Below are positions 18,989-27,040 of a stretch of 64,000 nt of DNA, piece by piece; within the stretch, counting starts at the first letter, position 1; each line of letters starts with the position of its first letter. The position numbers and the translations under genes are program-made. This DNA is from an uncultured Lachnospiraceae bacterium (GTDB taxonomy: Bacteria; Bacillota; Clostridia; Lachnospirales; Lachnospiraceae): assembly GCA_946549035.1 (NCBI GenBank), contig CAMNQH010000009.1, positions 1 through 64,000 of the forward strand. The letters are read 5' to 3'. The notes under the pieces are model-generated. The model did no database searches and was not told where the DNA came from. It saw nothing but the letters and a program-made list of their open reading frames with translations.

Positions 18989-20070
18989 TACAGATTCTCC
19001 TTCTCAAACTTTTTCATAAACGCGACCAAAGCTTCAACGCCTTCTTTCGGCATGGCGTTGTATATGCTGGCCCGCATACCGCCTACACTGCGGTGGCCTT
19101 TTAAATTCTCAAGCCCTGCTTCCTTCGCTTCTTTTACAAATTTTGCATCCAGCTCCTCATTCCCGGTTACAAAAGGCACGTTCATCAAAGAACGGTCTTC
19201 TTTTCTTACCGTTCCCTTAAACAGGCTGCTGCTGTCCAGGAAATCATAAAGAATTTTTGCCTTCTCTTCATTGTACTGCTTCATTGCAGCAAGACCGCCT
19301 TTTTTCTTCAGCCACTGAAATACTTTTCCACAGATATAGATACCATATGCTGGGGGCGTATTATAAAGGGAGTCTGCGTCTGCATGGGTCTTATATTTTA
19401 ACATGGTAGGCGTACCTGGAAGGGTATCCTCCGTAATCAGATCCTCCCGGATAATTACGATCGCTACTCCCGCCGGACCAATATTTTTCTGAACACCCCC
19501 ATATATCAGGCCGTATTTTTCTACCTCTACAGGCTCGGACAAAAAGCAGGAGGATACGTCCGCCACCAGGGTCTTCCCCTTAGTATTAGGCAGTGTTTTA
19601 AATTTTGTACCGTAAATAGTATTATTTTCACAGATATAAACGTAATCTGCATCTTCGGAAACAGGCAAATCGGAACAGTCCGGGATATAAGAAAATGTCT
19701 CGTCCTCCGAAGAGGCAATCTTATTGGCCCGCCCGTACTTTTGGGCCTCCTGATAAGCTTTCTTTGCCCACTGGCCTGTTACAATGTAGTCTGCTACTTT
19801 GTTCTTCATCAAATTCATAGGGATGGCCGCAAACTGCGTGGAGGCGCCCCCCTGAAGAAACAATACTTTATAATTCTCAGGAATCCCCATAAGTTCCCGC
19901 AAATCTGCTTCCGCATCCTTTATAATCTTATCGTACGCCTTGGAACGATGGCTCATCTCCATTACGGACATGCCTGTTCCTTTGTAATCCAGCATTTCTT
20001 CCGCAGCTTCCTGTAAAACTTCCTCCGGCAGCACTGCCGGACCTGCGGAAAAATTATATACTCTGCTCAT
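18988..20070 (-). CDS. serC: Phosphoserine aminotransferase
   Basis: 360 residues. Starts MSRVYNFSAGPAVLPEEVL, the SerC signature, with the PLP lysine in YGGVQKNIGPAGVAI. It converts phosphohydroxypyruvate and glutamate to phosphoserine. It lies 24 bases after ilvB and overlaps serA, so the serine genes form the tail of the branched-chain operon. No serB is in the window. Confidence 0.97.
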   Translation of the reverse strand: MSRVYNFSAGPAVLPEEVLQEAAEEMLDYKGTGMSVMEMSHRSKAYDKIIKDAEADLRELMGIPENYKVLFLQGGASTQFAAIPMNLMKNKVADYIVTGQWAKKAYQEAQKYGRANKIASSEDETFSYIPDCSDLPVSEDADYVYICENNTIYGTKFKTLPNTKGKTLVADVSSCFLSEPVEVEKYGLIYGGVQKNIGPAGVAIVIIREDLITEDTLPGTPTMLKYKTHADADSLYNTPPAYGIYICGKVFQWLKKKGGLAAMKQYNEEKAKILYDFLDSSSLFKGTVRKEDRSLMNVPFVTGNEELDAKFVKEAKEAGLENLKGHRSVGGMRASIYNAMPKEGVEALVAFMKKFEKENL

Positions 20071-20094
20071 AATTTCCTCCTAAACTCTTATCCA

Positions 20095-21774
20095 TTACAT
20101 GTTATCCAGATCTTCTTCTGAAAATGACTGGCTGATGGAAGCTCCCGGCGCCACCATAGGCCACACTTTATCATCGCTGTCAATGATACAGTCGATGACC
20201 ACAGGCTCCTTACTCTCCAACGCCAGGGCAAAAGCTTCTTTAAACTCCTCCTGAGTCGTGGCCCGGTAGCCTGTCGCCCCCATAGCCTGCGCTACTTTAA
20301 CAAAATCCACCTGATCCTTTAAAACGGTAGCCGAATAATGCTCATCATAAAACAAGGTCTGCCACTGCCGCACCATACCCAGCACATGGTTATTCATAAT
20401 AACCTCGACAATGGGTAGTTTCTGGCGCACCGCCGTGGCAATTTCGTTCATGTTCATACGAAAGCATCCGTCCCCGGCAATATTAATCACCTGCTTATCC
20501 GGATTGGCCATTTGCGCGCCGATGGCGGCTCCTAAGCCGTATCCCATGGTTCCTAATCCCCCGGAGCTGATAAAGGTCCTGGGCTTTTTATATTTATAAT
20601 ATTGTGCCGCCCACATTTGATGCTGACCAACCTCTGTTACCATCAGGGCCTCTCCCTGAGTGGCCCGGTAGATTTCCTCTATAATATAAGGACCTGTAAG
20701 CCCTTCATTCCTATATTTCAAGGGATATTTCTCCTTATATTCCATCATATGGGCAAGCCACTGGGAATGTTCCTGGTCTTTTAATTTTTCATTGATCCGC
20801 TTTAAAATTTCCTTCACATCCCCGATAATGCCAAGATCCGCCACAATATTTTTATTCACTTCTACAGGGTCGATATCCAGTTGAAGAATCTTTGCATTTT
20901 TGGCAAAGGTCTGAGCGTTGCCGATAACCCGGTCGGAAAAGCGCGTTCCTATAGCTACCAAAAGGTCGCATTCACTGACTCCCAGGTTGGAAGTCTTGGT
21001 TCCGTGCATCCCCAGCATTCCTGTGTACCGCTCATCGCCGCCGTCAAAGGCGCCTTTTCCCATTAGCGTATCGCACACCGGAGCGTCCAGCTTTCGGGCA
21101 AATTCCGCCAGTTCCTCACTGGCTTCTGAAATAACAGCGCCTCCTCCTACAAAAATATAAGGCTTTTCGGCTTCCTGAAGCATAGAAACAGCTGTGTTTA
21201 TATCTTCCTCTGTAATATCTGCCGTGTACCGTTCTATGGCTTCTACCGGCTTGGGGGAAAAATCTGCTTTCGCCGCTGTTACATCCTTGGGAATATCCAC
21301 AAGGACAGGCCCCGGCCGCCCCTTTCTGGCAATCCGAAACGCCCGCCGTATGGTATCCGCAAGTTTATTTACATCTTTCACAATAAAATTATGCTTGGTA
21401 ATTGGCGTAGTAATACCTGCAATATCAATCTCCTGGAAACTGTCTTTTCCCAAAAGATTTACCCCCACGTTACAAGTAATCGCTACCATAGGCACGGAAT
21501 CCATGTAAGCCGTAGCGATTCCTGTGACCAGATTAGTAGCACCGGGCCCTGACGTGGCAAGGCAGACCCCCACCTTTCCGGTGGAACGGGCATAACCGTC
21601 CGCCGCATGGGAAGCCCCTTGCTCATGGGAAGTCAGCACATGCTTGATTTCATTTCTATGCTTATACAATTCATCGTATACATTCAGGATTTGTCCCCCA
21701 GGATATCCAAAAACGGTGTCTGCCCCCTGCTCCTTCAAGCATTCGATTACGATTTCCGCTCCTGTCAACTGCAT
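20095..21774 (-). CDS. ilvB: Acetolactate synthase large subunit
   Basis: 559 residues. The catalytic Glu lies in TSHEQGASHAADGYAR, the FAD-region pattern and the thiamine-diphosphate motif GDGCFRMNMNEIATAV are present, so this is the anabolic form. It joins two pyruvates, or pyruvate and 2-oxobutyrate, at the head of valine, leucine and isoleucine synthesis. The ATG at 21774 follows GAGGAGA; the track start at 21891 lies inside ilvD. The regulatory small subunit gene ilvN, normally next door, is absent here. Confidence 0.96.
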   Translation of the reverse strand: MQLTGAEIVIECLKEQGADTVFGYPGGQILNVYDELYKHRNEIKHVLTSHEQGASHAADGYARSTGKVGVCLATSGPGATNLVTGIATAYMDSVPMVAITCNVGVNLLGKDSFQEIDIAGITTPITKHNFIVKDVNKLADTIRRAFRIARKGRPGPVLVDIPKDVTAAKADFSPKPVEAIERYTADITEEDINTAVSMLQEAEKPYIFVGGGAVISEASEELAEFARKLDAPVCDTLMGKGAFDGGDERYTGMLGMHGTKTSNLGVSECDLLVAIGTRFSDRVIGNAQTFAKNAKILQLDIDPVEVNKNIVADLGIIGDVKEILKRINEKLKDQEHSQWLAHMMEYKEKYPLKYRNEGLTGPYIIEEIYRATQGEALMVTEVGQHQMWAAQYYKYKKPRTFISSGGLGTMGYGLGAAIGAQMANPDKQVINIAGDGCFRMNMNEIATAVRQKLPIVEVIMNNHVLGMVRQWQTLFYDEHYSATVLKDQVDFVKVAQAMGATGYRATTQEEFKEAFALALESKEPVVIDCIIDSDDKVWPMVAPGASISQSFSEEDLDNM

Positions 21775-21791
21775 GGTATCTCTCCTCTTTT

Positions 21792-23456
21792 CTAGTTGTT
21801 CTTTAGGATCGCCCCGGTATTCCCGGAGGTTACCAAAGAAGCATATCTGGCCAGATAGCCTGTGGTAATCTTGGGTTCTCTGGGCTGCCATTTTGCTCTT
21901 CTTTGTTCCATTTCTTCTTCCGAAACAGCTACGTTCAAGGTATTCTCCGGAATATTAATCTGAATAATATCCCCTTCTTCCACCAGGGCAATGGGGCCGC
22001 CCACCGCGGCTTCCGGAGATACATGACCAATAGAAGCTCCACGGCTCGCGCCGGAAAAACGGCCGTCTGTAATCAATGCCACAGAAGAACCAAGTCCCAT
22101 GCCTGCAATGGCGGAAGTAGGATTGAGCATCTCCCGCATACCTGGACCGCCTTTGGGGCCTTCATACCGAATCACAACCACATCTCCCGCAACAATTTTG
22201 CCGCCCTTAATGGCCTCTATAGCGTCCTCTTCGCAATCAAAGACTCTGGCAGGCCCGGAATGTACCATCATTTCCGGAACGACTGCGGAGCGCTTTACTA
22301 CCCCGGAATCCGGAGCCAGATTGCCCTTCAGCACTGCGATTCCTCCTGTCTCGCTGTAGGGATCTTCCACTGGACGAATCACCTTTGGATTTCTATTTTG
22401 ACAGCCTGCAATATTTTCTTTCACGGTCTTTCCGGTAGCTGTAATCAAATCCGTATAGAGCAATCCCTTTTTATCCAGCTCGTTCATCACTGCATATACG
22501 CCGCCGGCTTCATTTAAGTCCTCCATATAGGTGGGGCCTGCAGGAGCCAAGTGGCACAGGTTCGGAGTTTTAGCGCTAATCTCATTGGCAATATCCAAAT
22601 TTAATTCCACTCCTGCCTCATGGGCAATGGCCGGAAGATGCAGCATGGAATTGGTGGAACATCCCAAGGCCATATCCACCGCCAAGGCATTCAAAAAGGC
22701 TTTTTCATTCATAACATCCCTGGGACAGATATTTTTTTCCAGTAATTCCATAATCTTCATCCCCGCATGTTTGGCTAATTTGATACGTTCTGAATATACG
22801 GCGGGAATCGTGCCGTTTCCTTGAAGTCCCATACCGATGGCTTCTGTGAGGCAATTCATAGAATTGGCGGTATACATGCCGGAGCAGGATCCGCAGGTAG
22901 GACAAACTTTATTTTCAAATTCCACTACGTCTTCTTCACTCATCTTCCCTGCCGCATAAGCGCCTACTGCTTCAAACATGGAAGAAAGGCTGCGTTTTTC
23001 TCCTTTTACATGGCCTGCCAGCATAGGGCCGCCGCTGACAAAAATCGTAGGAATATTCAAACGGGCCGCCGCCATCAAAAGTCCCGGCACATTCTTATCG
23101 CAGTTCGGCACCATTACCAGGGCGTCGAACTGGTGAGCCAAGGCCATGCATTCTGTGGAGTCACAAATCAAATCTCTGGTTACCAGAGAATATTTCATTC
23201 CGGTATGGCCCATGGCAATTCCGTCGCAGACGGCAATAGCGGGAAATACGATAGGGGTTCCCCCTGCCATGGCAACTCCTTGTTTTACGGCTTCTACTAT
23301 TTTATCAAGGTTCATATGGCCGGGAACGATTTCATTGTAGGAGCTGACAATTCCGATTAAGGGTCTGTCCAGTTCCTCCTTGGTATATCCCAGTGCGTTA
23401 AATAAGCTTCTGTGGGGGGCTTGCTGCATTCCTTTGGTTACGTTGTCACTTCTCAT
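21792..23456 (-). CDS. ilvD: Dihydroxy-acid dehydratase
   Basis: 554 residues. The iron-sulfur ligands appear in [10 protein letters not shown] and [19 protein letters not shown]. The enzyme dehydrates dihydroxyvalerates in valine and isoleucine synthesis. It follows leuB after an unusual 419-base gap and precedes ilvB by 17 bases. The AAGGAGA site sits just after a C-rich tract. Confidence 0.97.
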   Translation of the reverse strand: MRSDNVTKGMQQAPHRSLFNALGYTKEELDRPLIGIVSSYNEIVPGHMNLDKIVEAVKQGVAMAGGTPIVFPAIAVCDGIAMGHTGMKYSLVTRDLICDSTECMALAHQFDALVMVPNCDKNVPGLLMAAARLNIPTIFVSGGPMLAGHVKGEKRSLSSMFEAVGAYAAGKMSEEDVVEFENKVCPTCGSCSGMYTANSMNCLTEAIGMGLQGNGTIPAVYSERIKLAKHAGMKIMELLEKNICPRDVMNEKAFLNALAVDMALGCSTNSMLHLPAIAHEAGVELNLDIANEISAKTPNLCHLAPAGPTYMEDLNEAGGVYAVMNELDKKGLLYTDLITATGKTVKENIAGCQNRNPKVIRPVEDPYSETGGIAVLKGNLAPDSGVVKRSAVVPEMMVHSGPARVFDCEEDAIEAIKGGKIVAGDVVVIRYEGPKGGPGMREMLNPTSAIAGMGLGSSVALITDGRFSGASRGASIGHVSPEAAVGGPIALVEEGDIIQINIPENTLNVAVSEEEMEQRRAKWQPREPKITTGYLARYASLVTSGNTGAILKNN

Positions 23457-23488
23457 TTGGGGTGGTCTCCTTTTTTTATGTTTTTTTT

Positions 23489-23510
23489 GGGGGGGAGGGG
23501 GAGGGTTTGG
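23489..23510 (+). repeat. G-run tract just upstream of ilvD (C-rich in the ilvD message)
   Basis: Plus strand G7-A-G5-A-G3-TTT-GG next to T8. The tract lies about 33-54 bases upstream of the ilvD start codon and reads as C-runs then A-runs in the mRNA. Four G-blocks could form a quadruplex on the plus (template) strand; long homopolymers can also slip during replication. Confidence 0.7.
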
Positions 23511-23518
23511 ATACGGAC

Positions 23519-23698
23519 GACAAATCAGGGCGTCCTTTCCTCACACAAACGCGGGCAACACTGCGGCAAACTAACTGCTAATTACGACTAAGGAATTCAG
23601 GAAAGCCTTCATTCCTAAGTCTTCATAAGCAGTGGATTTTGCCTCCGTTAAGTGCGCCCTTACATGTTTGTTTAGAGGAAAGGACGCCCTGATTTGTC
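23519..23698. repeat. 180-bp imperfect palindrome with 24-bp perfect terminal inverted repeats
   Basis: The 24 bases at 23519-23542 are the exact reverse complement of 23675-23698. Inside, matching blocks occur in mirrored order: CAAAC/GTTTG, GGGC/GCCC, GGCAAA/TTTGCC, ACTGCT/AGCAGT, and ACTaAGGAAT/ATTCCTaAGT around a small central loop. The whole element can fold as one long interrupted hairpin. No open reading frame of note lies inside. It resembles a MITE or a palindromic intergenic repeat; I recognise no named family. Confidence 0.85.
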
Positions 23699-23880
23699 TG
23701 GGTATCGAAATACTTCATCTCCAAGTGGTCCAGACATGAAAATGTTTCGTTTTCCAGATGGCCTGGGTATCGAAATGCTTCGTCTTCAGGTGGTCCAGAC
23801 ATGAAAATGTTTCGTTTTCCAGATGGCCCGGACTTGAAAATGCTTCGTCTCCAGATGATCTGGATGCGGGAAATATTATT
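23698..23880. repeat. Minisatellite of 32-33 bp units behind leuB
   Basis: Five full units (starting about 23698, 23730, 23763, 23795 and 23828) plus a partial sixth reaching the leuB stop codon. Two alternating subtypes make a 65-bp composite repeated twice; the second subtype is identical in both copies (33 of 33), the first differs by four transitions. There are no unique spacers, so this is not a CRISPR array. It abuts the terminal repeat of the palindrome. Confidence 0.88.
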
Positions 23881-24964
23881 TTCTGATTCTCTCGCAGATG
23901 AAATCTCCCATCTGGGAACAAGCTGTTTGGCGGGTTCCTTCGGAATAGATGTCTATGGTGCGGTAGCCGTCTTTTAATACGTCTTTGACTGCTGTCTCGA
24001 TGGCGTCTGCTTCTTGGTCTAAGTCGAAGGAGAAGCGGAGCATCATTGCGGCGCTTAAAATTGTGGCGATGGGGTTTGCGATGTCTTTGCCTGCGATATC
24101 TGGGGCGGAGCCGTGGCTGGGCTCATAGAGGCCGAATTTTGTATCGTTTAGGCTGGCGGAGGAAAGCATTCCGATGGAGCCTGTGACCATGCTTGCCTCG
24201 TCGGATAAAATGTCTCCAAACATGTTTTCCGTGAGAATTACATCAAATTGGCAGGGGTCTTTTACCAGCTGCATGGCACAATTATCCACCAGCATATGCT
24301 CATAGGACACGTCGGGATATTCTTTTGCCACTTCTTCTACCACTTTACGCCACAGGCGGGAAGAATCCAGTACATTGGCTTTATCCACGCTGGTTACTTT
24401 TTTCCTGCGTTTTCTTGCAATATCAAAGCCTTTTATGGCAATCCTGCGAATCTCATTCTCGTTATATGTAAGGGAATCCTTTGCTGTCATAACTCCGTCG
24501 ATCTCTCTTGTTTCCCGTGCGCCAAAGTAAAGGCCTCCCGTCAGTTCCCGCATAATCACCATATCGAAGCCTTCTCCGATCAGTTCGTCTTTAATGGGGC
24601 AGGCTCCTTTTAATTCTTCATAGAGATATGCCGGCCTTACATTAGCAAACAGATTTAATTCTTTACGGATCTGCAACAATCCGGCTTCCGGCCGCAGGTT
24701 CGGCGGAAGCTGATACCAGGGGGATGAAGTTGTATCCCCGCCGATGGAACCCATCAGCACGGCGTCGCTTGCCTTGGCCTTGTCTATGGCTTCTTGGGTT
24801 AAAGGAACGCCGCAGGCGTCAATGGAAACGCCTCCCATTAAAATCTCTTCATATTGAAACTGATGTCCATATACGCTTGCTACTTTATCTAATACCTTCT
24901 TTGCTTCTCTGACAATCTCCGGCCCGATTCCGTCTCCGGAGATAACGCCGATTCGATATTCCAT
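23876..24964 (-). CDS. leuB: 3-isopropylmalate dehydrogenase
   Basis: 362 residues. GDGIGPEIV at the N-terminus and YEPSHGSAPDIAGKDIANP near the C-terminus are the family signatures; the NAD-type binding segment and the conserved Asp residues of the metal site are intact. It oxidises and decarboxylates 3-isopropylmalate in leucine synthesis. It opens a probable leuB-ilvD-ilvB-serC-serA operon; leuA, leuC and leuD are not nearby. The stop codon lies at the edge of a minisatellite. Confidence 0.96.
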   Translation of the reverse strand: MEYRIGVISGDGIGPEIVREAKKVLDKVASVYGHQFQYEEILMGGVSIDACGVPLTQEAIDKAKASDAVLMGSIGGDTTSSPWYQLPPNLRPEAGLLQIRKELNLFANVRPAYLYEELKGACPIKDELIGEGFDMVIMRELTGGLYFGARETREIDGVMTAKDSLTYNENEIRRIAIKGFDIARKRRKKVTSVDKANVLDSSRLWRKVVEEVAKEYPDVSYEHMLVDNCAMQLVKDPCQFDVILTENMFGDILSDEASMVTGSIGMLSSASLNDTKFGLYEPSHGSAPDIAGKDIANPIATILSAAMMLRFSFDLDQEADAIETAVKDVLKDGYRTIDIYSEGTRQTACSQMGDFICERIRK

Positions 24965-24997
24965 TCTTTATCATCCCTTCGTTATGTACATTCCTTA

Positions 24998-25068
24998 CCG
25001 TTCCCCTCAGCAGACAAAGGGACACACGCCCCAAACGCCGTCTTTTCCTTTGTTCACTGAGGGTACGG
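24998..25068 (-). promoter_or_regulatory. Long stem-loop in the leuB 5' leader
   Basis: On the minus strand three paired blocks follow in order: CCGT/ACGG, CCCTCAG/CTGAGGG and ACAAAGG/CCTTTGT, enclosing a loop of about 26 bases. Given the promoter at 25081-25109, this fold would begin within about 10 bases of the 5' end of the message. No T-rich run follows it, so it is not an intrinsic terminator, and no T-box antiterminator sequence is present. Confidence 0.7.
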
Positions 25069-25080
25069 TTCAATATTACT

Positions 25081-25109
25081 ACTATATTATATTTAACATG
25101 AGATTTCAA
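25081..25109 (-). promoter_or_regulatory. Sigma-A promoter for the leuB operon
   Basis: Minus strand TTGAAA, 17-base spacer, TATAGT. The surrounding 25110-25220 is very A+T-rich and holds no other feature I can support. Confidence 0.7.
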
Positions 25110-25222
25110 CTGGAAAAGATATTTTTATTTTTTATGCCATCCATAAATTGAAATTATAATATGAAATAATTGCATAAAAAATTATTATATACTTACCATT
25201 CCTTGTTTCACATTTACAAGAT

Positions 25223-25259
25223 AAAAAGAGACGGTTCCGCCCTCTGGCGTTCGCGTCTC
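25223..25259 (-). terminator. Intrinsic terminator of yajC
   Basis: Outer stem GAGACG/CGTCTC and inner stem CGCC/GGCG (25228-25259), followed on the minus strand by TTTTT, 25 bases past the yajC stop. Confidence 0.85.
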
Positions 25260-25283
25260 TTCTCTCTTCTTTCAATGGAACCC

Positions 25284-25598
25284 TTATTTCTGATCCTTCT
25301 CAGGCACCTCGGGCTTCTCTACCATAGATACGGCCCCTTTTTGCATAGGAATACGGCAGTTCTTGTTGCTTCCAAATTCCACAATCACCGTATCATCGGT
25401 AATATCAATTACCATTCCGTAAAACCCGCTGGTGGTCAATACCGTATCCCCTACTGCCAGGGATGCGATCATTGCATTCTTTTTCTTTGTCTCCTTCTGC
25501 TGGGGACGTATCATGAAAAAATACATAAACACAAAAATGATCACCAGCCAGATAATCATTCCGCCATATGTGGTTGCTGCGCTTGCCAAAATCGACAT
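25284..25598 (-). CDS. yajC: Sec translocon accessory subunit YajC
   Basis: 104 residues. One N-terminal membrane segment (about 12-30, MIIWLVIIFVFMYFFMI) ends in the conserved R-P-Q-Q-K-E motif, followed by a cytoplasmic beta domain (LAVGDTVLTTSGFYGMV). YajC associates with SecDF. AGGAGGAG precedes the ATG. tgt lies upstream, the usual neighbour in Firmicutes, but a promoter between them suggests independent expression. Confidence 0.95.
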   Translation of the reverse strand: MSILASAATTYGGMIIWLVIIFVFMYFFMIRPQQKETKKKNAMIASLAVGDTVLTTSGFYGMVIDITDDTVIVEFGSNKNCRIPMQKGAVSMVEKPEVPEKDQK

Positions 25599-25660
25599 TC
25601 TTTTTCTCCTCCTAAGTCCTGTATTCTTTGTCTGATTTTCTTTTTTAAACGACTATTACT

Positions 25661-25689
25661 ATTCTACACAAAAGAAATGCTTTGGGCAA
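25661..25689 (-). promoter_or_regulatory. Sigma-A promoter for yajC
   Basis: Minus strand TTGCCC, 17-base spacer, TAGAAT. Confidence 0.6.
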
Positions 25690-25747
25690 GCACTTTTAAC
25701 AGATTTCATACTTTTTTTAGAAGTTGGCGTCTCCAAAGATCTGGGAA

Positions 25748-26884
25748 TTAGTTTTGTCCCATCTGCCCCATCCCATACAATTTTTCTTCCTTGTACGCAT
25801 GGAACCGCCCTTCGTCCAGCGCTTCTCGAATCTCTTCCATCATGGTATTATAAAAATATAAATTATGCATCACGCAAAGACGCATACCCAACATTTCTTT
25901 TGCTTTCAGCAAATGCCGGATATAAGCCCGGCTGTAATGCCGGCAGGCCGGACACTGGCATCCTTCTTCTATGGGCCTCATATCTGTTTCGTATTTCTGG
26001 TTAAACAAGTTTATCTTTCCCTGATTGGTGTACAAATGTCCGTGACGGCCATTTCTGGAAGGATATACACAGTCAAAAAAGTCAACTCCCCGTTCTACGC
26101 CCTCCAGGATATTTGCGGGCGTTCCTACTCCCATCAAATACGTAGGCTTGTTCACTGGAAGACAGGGCACTACGGCGTCCAGAATCCGGTACATTTCTTC
26201 ATGGCTTTCTCCCACAGCCAGCCCTCCTACTGCATAACCGTCCAAATCCAGTTCTGCAATCCGCTTGGCATGGTCCATGCGAATGTCATCATACACCGCC
26301 CCCTGGTTAATGCCAAAAAGCATTTGTTTCTGATTGATGGTGTCCTTTTGGCTGTTCAAACGCTCCAGTTCCTTTTTACATCGGACAAGCCACCGGGTAG
26401 TTCTGGCAACAGAAGCTTCCACATACGAGCGTTCCGCTACGCTGGAAGGACATTCGTCAAAAGCCATTGCAATGGTGGAGCCCAAACGGGACTGAATCTG
26501 AATACTTTCCTCCGGCCCCATAAAAATCTTCCTGCCGTCAATATGGGAATTAAAATAAACGCCTTCCTCTTTGATTTTTCTAAGCTTGGCTAGGGAAAAC
26601 ACCTGAAATCCCCCGGAATCTGTAAGAATCGGCTTGTCCCAGACCATAAATTTGTGAAGCCCTCCCAGCTTGTGAATCAGCTCGTCCCCCGGACGCACAT
26701 GAAGATGGTACGTATTGGAAAGCTGCACTTGGGTCTTTAATTCCAACAAATCCTGGGTGGACACGGCGCCCTTAATTGCCGCCACAGTCCCTACGTTCAT
26801 AAACACCGGCGTTTGAATCACTCCGTGTACCGTATGAAATTCACCGCGTTTTGCGCGGCCTTCTTGTTTTAATAATTGATACAT
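25748..26884 (-). CDS. tgt: tRNA-guanine transglycosylase
   Basis: 378 residues. TDSGGFQVFSL holds the general-acid Asp, VDFFDCVYPSRNGRHG the nucleophilic Asp, and CQCPACRHYSRAYIRHL the zinc ligands. The enzyme exchanges G34 for preQ1 in tRNAs with GUN anticodons, the first tRNA step toward queuosine. Its promoter overlaps that of the divergent aroC gene. Confidence 0.97.
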   Translation of the reverse strand: MYQLLKQEGRAKRGEFHTVHGVIQTPVFMNVGTVAAIKGAVSTQDLLELKTQVQLSNTYHLHVRPGDELIHKLGGLHKFMVWDKPILTDSGGFQVFSLAKLRKIKEEGVYFNSHIDGRKIFMGPEESIQIQSRLGSTIAMAFDECPSSVAERSYVEASVARTTRWLVRCKKELERLNSQKDTINQKQMLFGINQGAVYDDIRMDHAKRIAELDLDGYAVGGLAVGESHEEMYRILDAVVPCLPVNKPTYLMGVGTPANILEGVERGVDFFDCVYPSRNGRHGHLYTNQGKINLFNQKYETDMRPIEEGCQCPACRHYSRAYIRHLLKAKEMLGMRLCVMHNLYFYNTMMEEIREALDEGRFHAYKEEKLYGMGQMGQN

Positions 26885-26916
26885 ATCGTTAGTCCTCTTT
26901 CTTACATTGTTCTTTT

Positions 26917-26945
26917 ATTTTACATCAATAACAGGAATTTGACAA
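26917..26945 (-). promoter_or_regulatory. Sigma-A promoter for tgt, sharing -35 bases with aroC
   Basis: Minus strand TTGTCA (26940-26945), 17-base spacer, TAAAAT (26917-26922). The -35 box lies on top of the aroC -35 box, offset by one base. Confidence 0.68.
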
Positions 26946-26967
26946 ATAGGGAAAGCATGAATATAAT
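26939..26967 (+). promoter_or_regulatory. Consensus sigma-A promoter for aroC, overlapping the tgt promoter
   Basis: Perfect TTGACA (26939-26944), 17-base spacer, perfect TATAAT (26962-26967). The leader to the aroC ATG is about 67 bases. Confidence 0.85.
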
Positions 26968-27040
26968 GAAATTATGTAAGAGCAAAAGCACGGATTCTAC
27001 AGCTGCTTTCGTATCAGTAATACATCAGGAGGAACAGATT

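Noticed and set aside
21903-22517. 204-residue plus-strand ORF and the similar one at 22821..23360
   Set aside because: Antisense shadows of ilvD.
23698-23880. CRISPR array, because of the regular 32-33 bp period
   Set aside because: The whole unit repeats with no unique spacers and no cas genes are nearby; it is a minisatellite.
23715-23921. ORF track entry of 68 residues (-) over the repeats
   Set aside because: It arises from repeat DNA and the leuB tail in another frame, with no usable ribosome-binding site; the 32/33 period breaks the frame.
24965-25110. T-box or leucine attenuator upstream of leuB
   Set aside because: No T-box antiterminator sequence, no terminator and no run of Leu codons; only a strong stem-loop is present.
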